Source: JAEUJM01 sp044221555
GTDB taxonomy: Bacteria > Actinomycetota > Acidimicrobiia > Acidimicrobiales > DATDAH01
NCBI GenBank assembly: GCA_044221555.1
Contig: JBGAOY010000001.1
Span: 806,001 to 870,000, forward strand
Reading direction: 5' to 3'
DNA: 64,000 nucleotides
Shown here: one piece after another, positions 45,697-53,706 of the stretch
How the letters are laid out: every line of letters starts with the position of its first letter
How positions within the stretch are numbered: the first letter of the stretch is position 1
Made by a program: the position numbers and the translations under genes
Notes under the pieces: model-generated
Told to the model about the DNA's origin: nothing
Databases searched by the model: none
The model's input: the letters and a program-made list of their open reading frames with translations, nothing else

Positions 45697-46467
45697 ATGC
45701 AGATAGCCGTCACCGTTGTCGCCTACGAGGCGGCCGACACGATCGAGGAGCTCCTCGATCGCATCCCGACCACTATCGACGGCCGCGCGCCGTGGGTGCT
45801 GATCTCCGACGACGCCAGCACCGACAACACCTACGAGCTGGCCCAGAAGTGGGCGGCCCGCAACCCCCACTTCGAGGTCGAGGTGATCCGCCAGCCGGTG
45901 AACCTGGGCTACGGCGGCAACCAGAAGGCGATGTACCAGTGGGCCCACGACCGCGGGGCCGATGTGGCCGTCCTCGTCCACGGTGACGGCCAGTACCCGC
46001 CCGAGATGAGCGACCAGCTGATCGCCCCCCTCGTCGCCGAGGAGGCCGGTGCGGTGCACGGGTCGCGCATGATCCTCCCCGGTGGTGCCAAGCGGGGCCG
46101 CATGCCCATCGACCGCCGGATCGGCAACCGGGTCCTCAGCCGCACCTTCAACTGGCTGAGCGGGGCCCACCTCACGGAGTGGTTCAGCGGGTTCCGCGCC
46201 TACCGGGTGTCGCGGCTCATGGCCATCGCCGACCTGCACGACCTGCCCAACGGCTTTGACTTCGACACGGCCATCACCCTGCGGCTGCTGGAGAACGGCG
46301 ACAAGATCGCCGAGGTCGCCATCCCCACCCACTACGGCGACGAGATCTCCCGAGTGCCCCTGTTGCGCACCGGGCTGGCCGGGTTGGCCCACGCGGTGGA
46401 GCACTGGCGCCACCGGGGCCGGCGCACCTCCCCCGCACCCCGGCCGGACGACACCGCCGGCGCCTGA
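45697..46467 (+). CDS. Family 2 glycosyltransferase (DPM1/GtrB-like)
   Basis: The 256-aa GT-A enzyme has IAVTVVAYEAADTIEELLDR, ISDDASTDNT, NLGYGGNQKAMYQW and VLVHGDGQYPPEM, the DxD-containing loop of dolichyl/polyprenyl-phosphate sugar transferases. It then has EWFSGFRAYRV and FDFDTAITLRLL. No C-terminal membrane spans are present, so it resembles the soluble DPM1 type. It could charge a polyprenyl phosphate with a sugar used by the GT39-like enzymes. ATG 45697 has GGAGAG 10 nt upstream. The gene ends against pepA with overlapping hairpin bases. Confidence 0.87.
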   Translation: MQIAVTVVAYEAADTIEELLDRIPTTIDGRAPWVLISDDASTDNTYELAQKWAARNPHFEVEVIRQPVNLGYGGNQKAMYQWAHDRGADVAVLVHGDGQYPPEMSDQLIAPLVAEEAGAVHGSRMILPGGAKRGRMPIDRRIGNRVLSRTFNWLSGAHLTEWFSGFRAYRVSRLMAIADLHDLPNGFDFDTAITLRLLENGDKIAEVAIPTHYGDEISRVPLLRTGLAGLAHAVEHWRHRGRRTSPAPRPDDTAGA

Positions 46468-46484
46468 GCGCCCGGGCGCGCTCA
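46465..46484. terminator. Compact hairpin spanning both convergent stop codons
   Basis: A 7-bp perfect stem (TGAGCGC with GCGCTCA) and 6-nt loop include the GT2 TGA and the pepA stop. The convergent genes are only 14 nt apart, so this is the only room for a shared terminator. Confidence 0.5.
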
Positions 46485-47978
46485 GCCAGTGGCGTCTGCG
46501 CCGGTGGCGGCCGGCTCGGGCTCGGGGCGCTCGAATCCCTCGAGCAGGGCCACGAGGGTGCGCACCCCGAACCCGGTGCCGCCCTTGGCGCTCAGGTCCT
46601 CCTGCTCGTCGACCCAGGCCGGGCCGGCGATGTCGAGGTGCGCCCAGCGCAGCCCCGACGGCACGAACTCGCGCAGGAACAGACCGGCGGTGAGCGCACC
46701 ACCCCAGCGGGGGCCCACGTTCTTCAGGTCGGCCACCGGGGAGTCGAGGTAGCTGCGGTAGTCGTCAGGCAGCGGCAGGGGCCACACCCGCTCGCCGGCT
46801 CGGTCGGCCGCGCCGCGGACCTGCTCGCCCCACGCGTCGTCGTTGGCCATCAGGCCGGCGATGCGACTGCCGAGCCCCACCATGCAGGCACCGGTGAGGG
46901 TGGCCAGGTCGACCACGGCGTCGGGCTCGGCCTCGGCGGCGAGGCACAGCCCGTCGGCGAGCACCAGGCGGCCCTCGGCGTCGGTGTTCAGCACTTCCAC
47001 CGTGGTGCCGTTGCGGATCGTCAACACGTCGCCCGGGCGGGTGGCGTCGCCTCCCAGCATGTTGTCGGTGGCGGGCACGTAGGCCCGCACCTCGAGGTCG
47101 GGCGCGAAGGTGGTGACCACCGACATGGCACCCAGCACCGCCGCCGCGCCGCCCATGTCTCCCTGCATCCCCACCATCGAATCGGCAGGCTTGATGGACA
47201 GGCCACCCGAGTCGAAGGTGATGCCCTTCCCCACCAGCGCCACCCGGCCACGGGACGGGCCGGTGGGCACGTGGCGCACCTCGATGAACCGGGGTGGTTG
47301 GGTGGAGCCACGGCTCACGCCGAGCAGTCCGCCGAGGCGCGCCTCGGCGATGGCCTCCTCGTCGAGCACGGTGATCTCCAGCCCTTCCCGGCGGGCCATC
47401 TCGACCGCGGCATCGGCCAGGGCCCGCGGGGTCAGCGTGCCGCCTGGCGCGTTGACCAGGTCACGCGCCCAGCAGACCGCGTCCGCGACGCGCGCGGCCC
47501 GACCGAGGCCGTCGACGACCGCATCGTCGTCCTCGTCGCTGCCGGCGAGGACGACGACCCGCGACAGGTCGCTCGGCTCGGGCTCGGACTTGAAGCGGTC
47601 GTACGAGTAGCTGGCCAGCACCAGGCCCTCGCCGAGGGCCTGGGCCGCGGTCCGGGGATCGAGGCCAGGACGAGCCGCGAGCCCCACCACCACGCTGCGG
47701 TGGCGGCGCACCCCGCGGGCCAGCGTGGCACCGGCGGTGCGCAGGGCGGCGTGATCGACGTCGGCGGCGGGGCCCAGCCCCACCAGGGCCACGAGCCGCC
47801 CGGCACGATCGGTCAGCACCTGGCAGGTGCTCGCCTTGCCCTCGAAGCCCAGGCGAGCGGCCACGTCGCCGTCCACGTCGGGAGGGACGTCGTCACCCAC
47901 GGCCAGGAGGTGGGCCGTGACGTCGACGTCGACATCGAGATCACCGCCCGCTCGGGCGACGGAGAATTCGATGGTCAT
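46482..47978 (-). CDS. pepA: Leucyl aminopeptidase (M17, PepA)
   Basis: A cytosolic two-metal aminopeptidase that trims N-terminal residues from peptides. The 498 aa comprise an N-terminal macro-like domain (to about 170) and a catalytic domain with LVGKGITFDSGGLS (metal and catalytic Lys/Asp), MQGDMGGAAAVLG, and NTDAEGRLVLADGL with the acidic ligands and the bicarbonate-site Arg. The ATG at 47978 follows GGAGG by 7 nt and overlaps the adenosyltransferase stop (ATGA). There is no obvious functional link to its operon neighbour beyond shared transcription. Confidence 0.94.
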   Translation of the reverse strand: MTIEFSVARAGGDLDVDVDVTAHLLAVGDDVPPDVDGDVAARLGFEGKASTCQVLTDRAGRLVALVGLGPAADVDHAALRTAGATLARGVRRHRSVVVGLAARPGLDPRTAAQALGEGLVLASYSYDRFKSEPEPSDLSRVVVLAGSDEDDDAVVDGLGRAARVADAVCWARDLVNAPGGTLTPRALADAAVEMARREGLEITVLDEEAIAEARLGGLLGVSRGSTQPPRFIEVRHVPTGPSRGRVALVGKGITFDSGGLSIKPADSMVGMQGDMGGAAAVLGAMSVVTTFAPDLEVRAYVPATDNMLGGDATRPGDVLTIRNGTTVEVLNTDAEGRLVLADGLCLAAEAEPDAVVDLATLTGACMVGLGSRIAGLMANDDAWGEQVRGAADRAGERVWPLPLPDDYRSYLDSPVADLKNVGPRWGGALTAGLFLREFVPSGLRWAHLDIAGPAWVDEQEDLSAKGGTGFGVRTLVALLEGFERPEPEPAATGADATG

Positions 47979-48517
47979 GAGTGCGCCTCCCGGGCGATCA
48001 GGGCCTGACCACCCTGCCAGCGGGCCAGTGCCCACAACAGGTCGCTCAGCCGGTTCAGGTACGGCACCACCTGTGACCCGTCGACCACCGCCGACAGCGC
48101 GTGGCGCTCGGCTCGTCGCACCACGGTCCGGGCCAGGTCGAGGGTGGCGGCCACCCGGTTCTCACCCGGCACCACGAACTCGTTGGGCGCCTCGAAGCGC
48201 TCCGACACCGCGTCGATCTGACCCTCGAGGCCGGTGACCATCTCGGCGGTGACCAGGCTGGTGCCGGCCACCAGCCGGTCGCGGTGCTGGGGGCTGGCCG
48301 CCAACTCGGCCATCAGCACCCACAGGTCGCGTTCGAGGGCGATGAGCATGGTGTCGAGCTCGCCGCCCGGCTCGGCCTCGGCCCGGGCCATGCCCAGCAC
48401 GGCCTGGGCCTCGTCCACCTCGCCGTACGCGGTGGGCAACGGCGAGTCCTTGGCCACGCGCCCGCCGTACAGGAGACCGGTGGTGCCGTCGTCCCCTTTG
48501 CGGGTGTAGATCTTCAT
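47975..48517 (-). CDS. Cob(I)alamin adenosyltransferase (PduO type)
   Basis: The enzyme transfers the adenosyl group of ATP to cob(I)alamin, making the cofactor used by methylmalonyl-CoA mutase. The 180 aa start MKIYTRKGDDGTTGLLYGGR, the ATP-binding N-terminus of the PduO/MMAB class, then have YGEVDEAQAVLGMARA, VVPGENRVAATLDLARTVVRRAER and YLNRLSDLLWALAR, all diagnostic. The ATG at 48517 is preceded 6 nt upstream by TAAGGT, implying a leaderless message. It heads the two-gene unit with pepA. Along with mutB, meaB, metH and the radical SAM genes, it marks the window as rich in B12 functions. Confidence 0.94.
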   Translation of the reverse strand: MKIYTRKGDDGTTGLLYGGRVAKDSPLPTAYGEVDEAQAVLGMARAEAEPGGELDTMLIALERDLWVLMAELAASPQHRDRLVAGTSLVTAEMVTGLEGQIDAVSERFEAPNEFVVPGENRVAATLDLARTVVRRAERHALSAVVDGSQVVPYLNRLSDLLWALARWQGGQALIAREAHS

Positions 48518-48523
48518 GGCGAC

Positions 48524-48529
48524 ACCTTA
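48524..48529 (-). promoter_or_regulatory. -10 box TAAGGT for leaderless adenosyltransferase mRNA
   Basis: TAAGGT on the minus strand lies 6 nt before the ATG at 48517. No Shine-Dalgarno sequence is present. Confidence 0.55.
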
Positions 48530-48684
48530 GGGAGCCACCGGCGGTTCCCGGTCCGGCGCCGGTCGCCCGCTCCCCACCGACCGACACCGCTTCGGGCGCA
48601 CGCGCCCGCGACACCGGCGTGGCCGCTCACCGGTGGCGGCTGGGCCGACCCGCTCGATGAGCGTCGGAGCCGGTCGACAGGGCA

Positions 48685-48699
48685 TCGGTACAGTACCGA
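48685..48699. promoter_or_regulatory. 15-nt near-palindrome in a divergent intergenic region
   Basis: TCGGTAC-A-GTACCGA is a perfect 7-bp inverted repeat around one base. It lies in the 277-nt gap between the adenosyltransferase and the GT39-like gene, where no gene is evident. The form suits a dimeric repressor operator. Confidence 0.4.
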
Positions 48700-48794
48700 C
48701 GTGCCGCAGCCACTGACCGGGACAGGGGACGAGTGTCCCCCCGACGGCCTCTCGGTCGAGCTCGGGCGGGTCCCCCGCCCCCCGCAGGCCCTCC

Positions 48795-50162
48795 TTGGAC
48801 CCTCCCGCCGCCGACGCGCCGATCCCGTCGAGGCCTGACCCGTCGGCCTCCAGGGCCGGCGGGGCGGGACGGTGGGACGGATCGACCGGCTCGGCCGCCT
48901 CGGCCGGACGCCGATGGTGGGTCGCGATCGGCCTGATGGCCATCGTGTCGGCCGCCACGAGCGCCTACATCGCCGTGCGCTACCGGGGCGACCCGGCGTA
49001 CTTCGGCGACCAGTGGTTCTACCTCCGCCTTGCCCGGCAGTGGCGGGCCGGAGTCGGTCCCACCACGTCCGCCGAGGTGTCCGCCGGCTACCCCCTCTTC
49101 GTGGCCCTGGTCGACCTCGCACGATCGGCGGCGTGGCTGCGCCCGGACCTGGTCGTGACCATCGGGCTCGTGCAGGCTGCGATGTCCGGCGTCACCGTCG
49201 CGCTCACCGGCGTGCTGGGCCGCCGCGTGGCCGGTCCGGCAGTCGGCCTCGCGGCCGCCGCGACGCTGGCCGTCTGGCCGAACGTGGTGGTCGGCGCGCC
49301 GATGGCCCTGTCCGAGCCGCTGGCCATGTTGCTCGGAGTGCTCGTCGTGCTCGCGCTGGTCTGGGAGCGCCGCCCGCCCACCTGGCATCTCGTGGCCGCG
49401 GGCGCGGTGCTGGGCCTCGCGGTGGAGGTCCGGCCCGGCTCGCTCGTGCTCCTCGCCCTGTTCCTGGTCGTCCCCGCGGGGGGTTCCTGGCGCAGCCGGT
49501 GCCGGTCCGTGGCCGTCGGCGGTGGCGTGATGCTCCTCGTCATCCTGCCCTTCGCGATCCGCTCCTCCTACGTCACCCGGGCGTTCGTGCCCTTCGACCT
49601 GCGCGCCGGCTCGAGCCTGTGCCTCGGCCGCCTGCCCGAGGCCGACGGTGGCCCCATCGACTTCGAGCGCTGCCCGTACGACCCCGAGGACCCGGCGGTG
49701 GAGGCCAACCGCGACCGGCTCTCTCGGGCCTGGCACCTGCTGCTCGACAACCCCGGCCGCGAGCCCCGTCTGATGGTGGGGCGCATGGAGGCCACGCTGT
49801 GGGCCTCGGACCGTTCGGGCATCGACGAGGTGAACTCCCGCGACGGCCGTCAGCTGAGCCGGGGCGTGGCCCTCGCCCTCATCCGCCTGTCCACGCTGTG
49901 GTCGCGGCTCGTCGTGGTCCTGGCGGTCCTCGGCACCGCGCTCGCCGTCGTCCGCCGCCACCGTGGGGTGGCGATCGTCGCCGGCGCCGGTTGGCTGCTG
50001 CTCGTCATCCCCCTCATCAGCCTCGGCGACCCCCGCTTCCGGGTGCCGAGCCTGCCGTTCCTCGCCATCGCTGCGTCCAGCCTGCTCGCCACGGTCCACC
50101 GACCGCCGCGGCCGGCCAATCGCCTTTCTCCAACGGAGGACCCGGTCGGTAGCCTGCTCTGA
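48795..50162 (+). CDS. GT39-like integral membrane glycosyltransferase (paralogue of 29713)
   Basis: The 455 aa begin with about 40 Pro/Ser/Ala-rich residues, then roughly ten membrane spans starting at WWVAIGLMAIVSA. The first outer loop has YFGDQWFYLRLARQW with the acidic residue of GT-C enzymes, followed by SAGYPLFVALVDL. A large loop (about 270-350) holds SSLCLGRLPEADGG and FERCPYDPED with two Cys. The arrangement matches the protein at 29713. The start is uncertain. TTG at 48795 gives the longest frame, with only AGG nearby. The stop overlaps the metH ATG by one base. The donor is probably a polyprenyl-phosphate sugar and the acceptor is unknown. Confidence 0.72.
   Translation: MDPPAADAPIPSRPDPSASRAGGAGRWDGSTGSAASAGRRWWVAIGLMAIVSAATSAYIAVRYRGDPAYFGDQWFYLRLARQWRAGVGPTTSAEVSAGYPLFVALVDLARSAAWLRPDLVVTIGLVQAAMSGVTVALTGVLGRRVAGPAVGLAAAATLAVWPNVVVGAPMALSEPLAMLLGVLVVLALVWERRPPTWHLVAAGAVLGLAVEVRPGSLVLLALFLVVPAGGSWRSRCRSVAVGGGVMLLVILPFAIRSSYVTRAFVPFDLRAGSSLCLGRLPEADGGPIDFERCPYDPEDPAVEANRDRLSRAWHLLLDNPGREPRLMVGRMEATLWASDRSGIDEVNSRDGRQLSRGVALALIRLSTLWSRLVVVLAVLGTALAVVRRHRGVAIVAGAGWLLLVIPLISLGDPRFRVPSLPFLAIAASSLLATVHRPPRPANRLSPTEDPVGSLL
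50150..50155 (+). promoter_or_regulatory. -10 box TAGCCT for leaderless metH mRNA
   Basis: TAGCCT ends 6 nt before the metH ATG and lies inside the last codons of the upstream membrane-protein gene. It suggests metH has its own promoter despite the one-base overlap. Confidence 0.5.
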
Positions 50163-53100
50163 TGGCGAGCTTCCTGGACCTGGTCAACGAGCGCGTGGTC
50201 GTGTACGACGGCGCCACCGGCACGTTCCTGCAGACGCTCGATCTCAGCCCGGACGACTTCGGTGGCCCGGACCTCGAGGGCTGCAACGAGTACCTGGCCG
50301 TCACCCGTCCCGACGTGGTCGCCGCGTTCCACCAGGCCTACCTCGACGTCGGCGTCGACGTGGTCGAGACCGACACGTTCGGCGGCCTCCCCGTGACCCT
50401 CGGCGAGTACGGCTTGGCCGAGCGGGCCCACGAGATCAACCTCGCGGCCGCCCGCATCGCCCGCGAGGTGGCCGACGGGTACGCCACGCCCGGGTCCCCC
50501 CGCTTCGTCGCCGGGTCGATCGGCCCCGGCACCAAGTTCCCCTCGCTCGGGCAGATCCGCTACGCGGAGCTGCGCGACGGCTTCGAGATCCAGGCCGCCG
50601 CCCTGCTCGAGGGTGGCGTCGACCTGCTGATCATCGAGACGATGTTCGACCTGCTCAGCGTGAAGGCGGCCATGAACGGTGCCCGCCGGGCCATGGCGAG
50701 CGCGGGCCGCCAGGTGCCCCTCCAGGTGCAGGTGACGATGGAGCTCACCGGGCGCATGCTGCCCGGAACCGAGATCGGCGCCGCCCTCGCCGCGCTCGAC
50801 CCCATGCGGCCCGACATCATCGGGCTGAACTGCGCCACCGGCCCGACCGAGATGGGTGAGCACCTCCGCCACCTGTCCCAGCACGCCCGCATGCCCATCT
50901 CGTGCCTGCCCAACGCCGGCCTGCCCAGCGTGGTGGACGGCAAGATGCACTACGACCTCACGCCCGAGCAGTTGGTCGAGCACCAGTCCCGGTTCATCAC
51001 CGAGCTCGGCGTGCAGGTGGTGGGTGGCTGCTGCGGCACCACGCCCGAGCACCTGCGCCAGGTGGTCGAGCACTGCCGCGACCTCACGCCCGCCCCCCGC
51101 ACCCCTCAGCACGAGCCCGGCGCCACGTCGATCTACAGCCTGGTGCCGTTCCACCAGGACACGTCGTTCCTCATCATCGGCGAGCGCACCAACGCCAACG
51201 GCTCCAAGAAGTTCAAGGAGTCGTTGCTCGACGGCGACTGGGACACCTGCGTCCAGATGGCCAAGGACCAGGTGAAGGAGGGCTCGCACATCCTCGACGT
51301 CTGCGTCGACTACGTGGGCCGCGACGGCACCGGCGACATGGACGAGGTGGCCAAGCGCTTCGCCACCCAGGCCAGCGCCCCCCTGGTGATGGACTCCACC
51401 GAGCCCCAGGTGATGGAGGCCGGACTGCAGTGGCTCGGCGGCCGGGCCATCCTCAACTCGGCCAACCTGGAGGACGGCGAGGCCGAGGGCTCTCGCCTCG
51501 ACCGCGTGTTCACGCTGGCACGTGAGTACGGCGCCGCGGTCATCTGCCTGCTCATCGACGAGGAGGGCCAGGCCCGCGACGTCGAGTGGAAGATGCGCAT
51601 CGCCCACCGCATCCACGACCTGGCGGTGAACCGCTACGGCCTCGAGGCCTCCGACCTGATCTTCGACGCGCTCACCTTCCCCCTGTCCACCGGCGACGAC
51701 GACCTGCGCCGCGACGCCATCGAGACCTTCGAGGCCATCAAGCGCATCAAGTCCGAGATCCCCGGCGCCTTCACCACGCTGGGCGTCTCCAACGCCTCGT
51801 TCGGCCTCAAGCCCGCGGCCCGCCACGTGCTCAACTCGGTGTTCCTGCACGAGGCGGTCGAGGCAGGGCTCGACTCGGCCATCGTGCACGCGGCGCGCAT
51901 CATGCCGCTGAACAAGATCCCCGACGAGCAGCGCTCGGTCTGCCTCGACCTCGTCTACGACCGCCGCGGCACCGCCGGCGGGACGGGCGACGATCCCAAT
52001 TACGACCCGCTGCAGGCCCTGCTGGCCGTGTTCGAGGACGTCTCCACCACCGAGGTGGTGCAGGAGGACCGCACCGACTGGACGATCGAGCAGATCCTGT
52101 CGCAGCGCATCATCGACGGTGAGCGCGACGGACTCGAGGCCGACCTGCAGACGGCCCTCGACAACGGCACGCCCGCGCTCGGCATCGTCAACGACACCCT
52201 GCTGGCGGGCATGAAGGTCGTGGGCGAGCTGTTCGGCGCCGGCGAGATGCAGCTGCCGTTCGTGCTGCAGTCGGCCGAGACCATGAAGACCGCCGTCGCC
52301 TTCCTCGAGCCCCACATGGAGCGGGTCGAGGGCGACACCGGCAAGGGCACCATCGTGTTGGCCACGGTGAAGGGCGACGTCCACGACATCGGCAAGAACC
52401 TGGTGGACATCATCCTCACCAACAACGGCTACGAGGTGCACAACCTCGGCATCAAGATCAGCATCTCGGAGATGATCGACAAGGCCCTCGAGGTCAACGC
52501 CGACGCCATCGGGATGAGCGGGCTGCTCGTGAAGAGCACGCTGATCATGCGCGACAACCTGGACGAGCTGAACGCACGCGAGCTGTCGAACATCCCGGTG
52601 GTGCTGGGCGGCGCCGCCCTGACCCGCTCGTACGTCGAGCGCGACCTGCGCGAGGTGTACGAGGGTCGCCTCTTCTACGGCAAGGACGCCTTCGAGGGCC
52701 TCCGGGTGATGGACCGGCTCGGCGAGATCCGCCGCGGTGCGGACGACGATGCCGACTGGGGCCGGGTGCCGTCCGACTCCGTGGTGCCCGCCCGGGTCAA
52801 GGCCAAGTTCGCCACCGAGGACGACGGGGCCGAAGCGCCCCCGCGCTCCCCCGACGTAGTGACCGACAACCCGGTGTTCACGCCGCCGTTCCTCGGCTCG
52901 AAGGTCGTGAAGGGCCTGGCCATCGACGACATCGCCGCCTACCTCAACGAGACGGCCATCTTCCGCAACCAGTGGGGCTTCCGCCCCGAGGGCGGCGAGT
53001 CCGACGACGAGTTCAAGGACCGCATCCGGCCGACCCTGCGCGAGCAGCTGTCGATCGCCAAGCAGGACGACCTGCTGGTGCCCCAGGTGGTCTACGGCTA

Positions 53101-53668
53101 CTTCCCGGCCAACGGCGACGGCAACCAGCTGGTGATCTGGAAGGACGAGACCCGCACGGCCGAATGGCTGCGCTTCGACTTCCCCCGCCAGTCCAAGGAG
53201 CCCTGGCTGTGCATCGCCGACTTCTTCCGGCCGATCGAGTCGGGCGAGGAGGACTACGCCGCCTTCCAGATCGTCACCATGGGCGCGAAGGTCTCCGAGC
53301 GCACCGCCGAGCTGTTCGCCGCCGACCGCTACCAGGAGTACCTGCTGCTGCACGGCCTGGGCGTCGAGATGGCCGAGGCGCTGGCCGAGTACTGGCACCA
53401 CCGCATCCGCGACGAGTGGGGCTTCGCCGACGAGGACGGCCCCGACCTGAACGGCCTGTTCCGCCAGTCGTACCGCAGCGGTCGTTACTCGTGGGGGTAC
53501 CCCGCCTGCCCCGACCTGGAGGACAACGTGAAGGTGGCCGAGCTGCTCGGCGCCGAGCGCATCGGCCTCGAGGTCAGCGAGGACACGGGCTACCAGTACC
53601 AGCCCGAGCAGACCACCTCGGCCATCATCTGCCACCACCCCCGGGCCAAGTACTTCGTCGCCCGGTAG
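50162..53668 (+). CDS. metH: Cobalamin-dependent methionine synthase
   Basis: MetH methylates homocysteine with 5-methyltetrahydrofolate through methylcobalamin. The 1168 aa contain all four modules. The homocysteine barrel carries zinc ligands C224 (GLNCATG) and C290/C291 (GGCCGTT). The folate barrel has FLIIGERTNANGSKKFKE. The cobalamin domain has D739-x-H741-x2-G744 (DVHDIGKN). The C-terminal reactivation domain has GYFPANGDGNQLVI and SGRYSWGYPACPDLEDN, which bind S-adenosylmethionine. The ATG at 50162 shares a base with the upstream stop and has its own -10-like box. No cobalamin riboswitch is visible upstream. Confidence 0.96.
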   Translation: MASFLDLVNERVVVYDGATGTFLQTLDLSPDDFGGPDLEGCNEYLAVTRPDVVAAFHQAYLDVGVDVVETDTFGGLPVTLGEYGLAERAHEINLAAARIAREVADGYATPGSPRFVAGSIGPGTKFPSLGQIRYAELRDGFEIQAAALLEGGVDLLIIETMFDLLSVKAAMNGARRAMASAGRQVPLQVQVTMELTGRMLPGTEIGAALAALDPMRPDIIGLNCATGPTEMGEHLRHLSQHARMPISCLPNAGLPSVVDGKMHYDLTPEQLVEHQSRFITELGVQVVGGCCGTTPEHLRQVVEHCRDLTPAPRTPQHEPGATSIYSLVPFHQDTSFLIIGERTNANGSKKFKESLLDGDWDTCVQMAKDQVKEGSHILDVCVDYVGRDGTGDMDEVAKRFATQASAPLVMDSTEPQVMEAGLQWLGGRAILNSANLEDGEAEGSRLDRVFTLAREYGAAVICLLIDEEGQARDVEWKMRIAHRIHDLAVNRYGLEASDLIFDALTFPLSTGDDDLRRDAIETFEAIKRIKSEIPGAFTTLGVSNASFGLKPAARHVLNSVFLHEAVEAGLDSAIVHAARIMPLNKIPDEQRSVCLDLVYDRRGTAGGTGDDPNYDPLQALLAVFEDVSTTEVVQEDRTDWTIEQILSQRIIDGERDGLEADLQTALDNGTPALGIVNDTLLAGMKVVGELFGAGEMQLPFVLQSAETMKTAVAFLEPHMERVEGDTGKGTIVLATVKGDVHDIGKNLVDIILTNNGYEVHNLGIKISISEMIDKALEVNADAIGMSGLLVKSTLIMRDNLDELNARELSNIPVVLGGAALTRSYVERDLREVYEGRLFYGKDAFEGLRVMDRLGEIRRGADDDADWGRVPSDSVVPARVKAKFATEDDGAEAPPRSPDVVTDNPVFTPPFLGSKVVKGLAIDDIAAYLNETAIFRNQWGFRPEGGESDDEFKDRIRPTLREQLSIAKQDDLLVPQVVYGYFPANGDGNQLVIWKDETRTAEWLRFDFPRQSKEPWLCIADFFRPIESGEEDYAAFQIVTMGAKVSERTAELFAADRYQEYLLLHGLGVEMAEALAEYWHHRIRDEWGFADEDGPDLNGLFRQSYRSGRYSWGYPACPDLEDNVKVAELLGAERIGLEVSEDTGYQYQPEQTTSAIICHHPRAKYFVAR

Positions 53669-53689
53669 CGCGGAGGGGCGGTCGGGGGC

Positions 53690-53706
53690 GATCAGCCCTG
53701 CTGATC
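53690..53706. terminator. Small hairpin between metH and the 370-aa PhyH gene
   Basis: GATCAG and CTGATC flank a 5-nt loop in the 36-nt convergent gap, and the PhyH stop lies inside the stem. It is a weak terminator candidate. Confidence 0.3.

Noticed and set aside
49985..50162. Cobalamin riboswitch before metH
   Set aside because: The upstream region is coding to the last base, and no B12-box-like conserved sequence was seen. The same is true before mutB and the adenosyltransferase.
49850..53638. 1262-codon minus-strand frame opposite metH
   Set aside because: It mirrors metH codon by codon, with Val/Gly/His/Asp-rich sequence and no family features.
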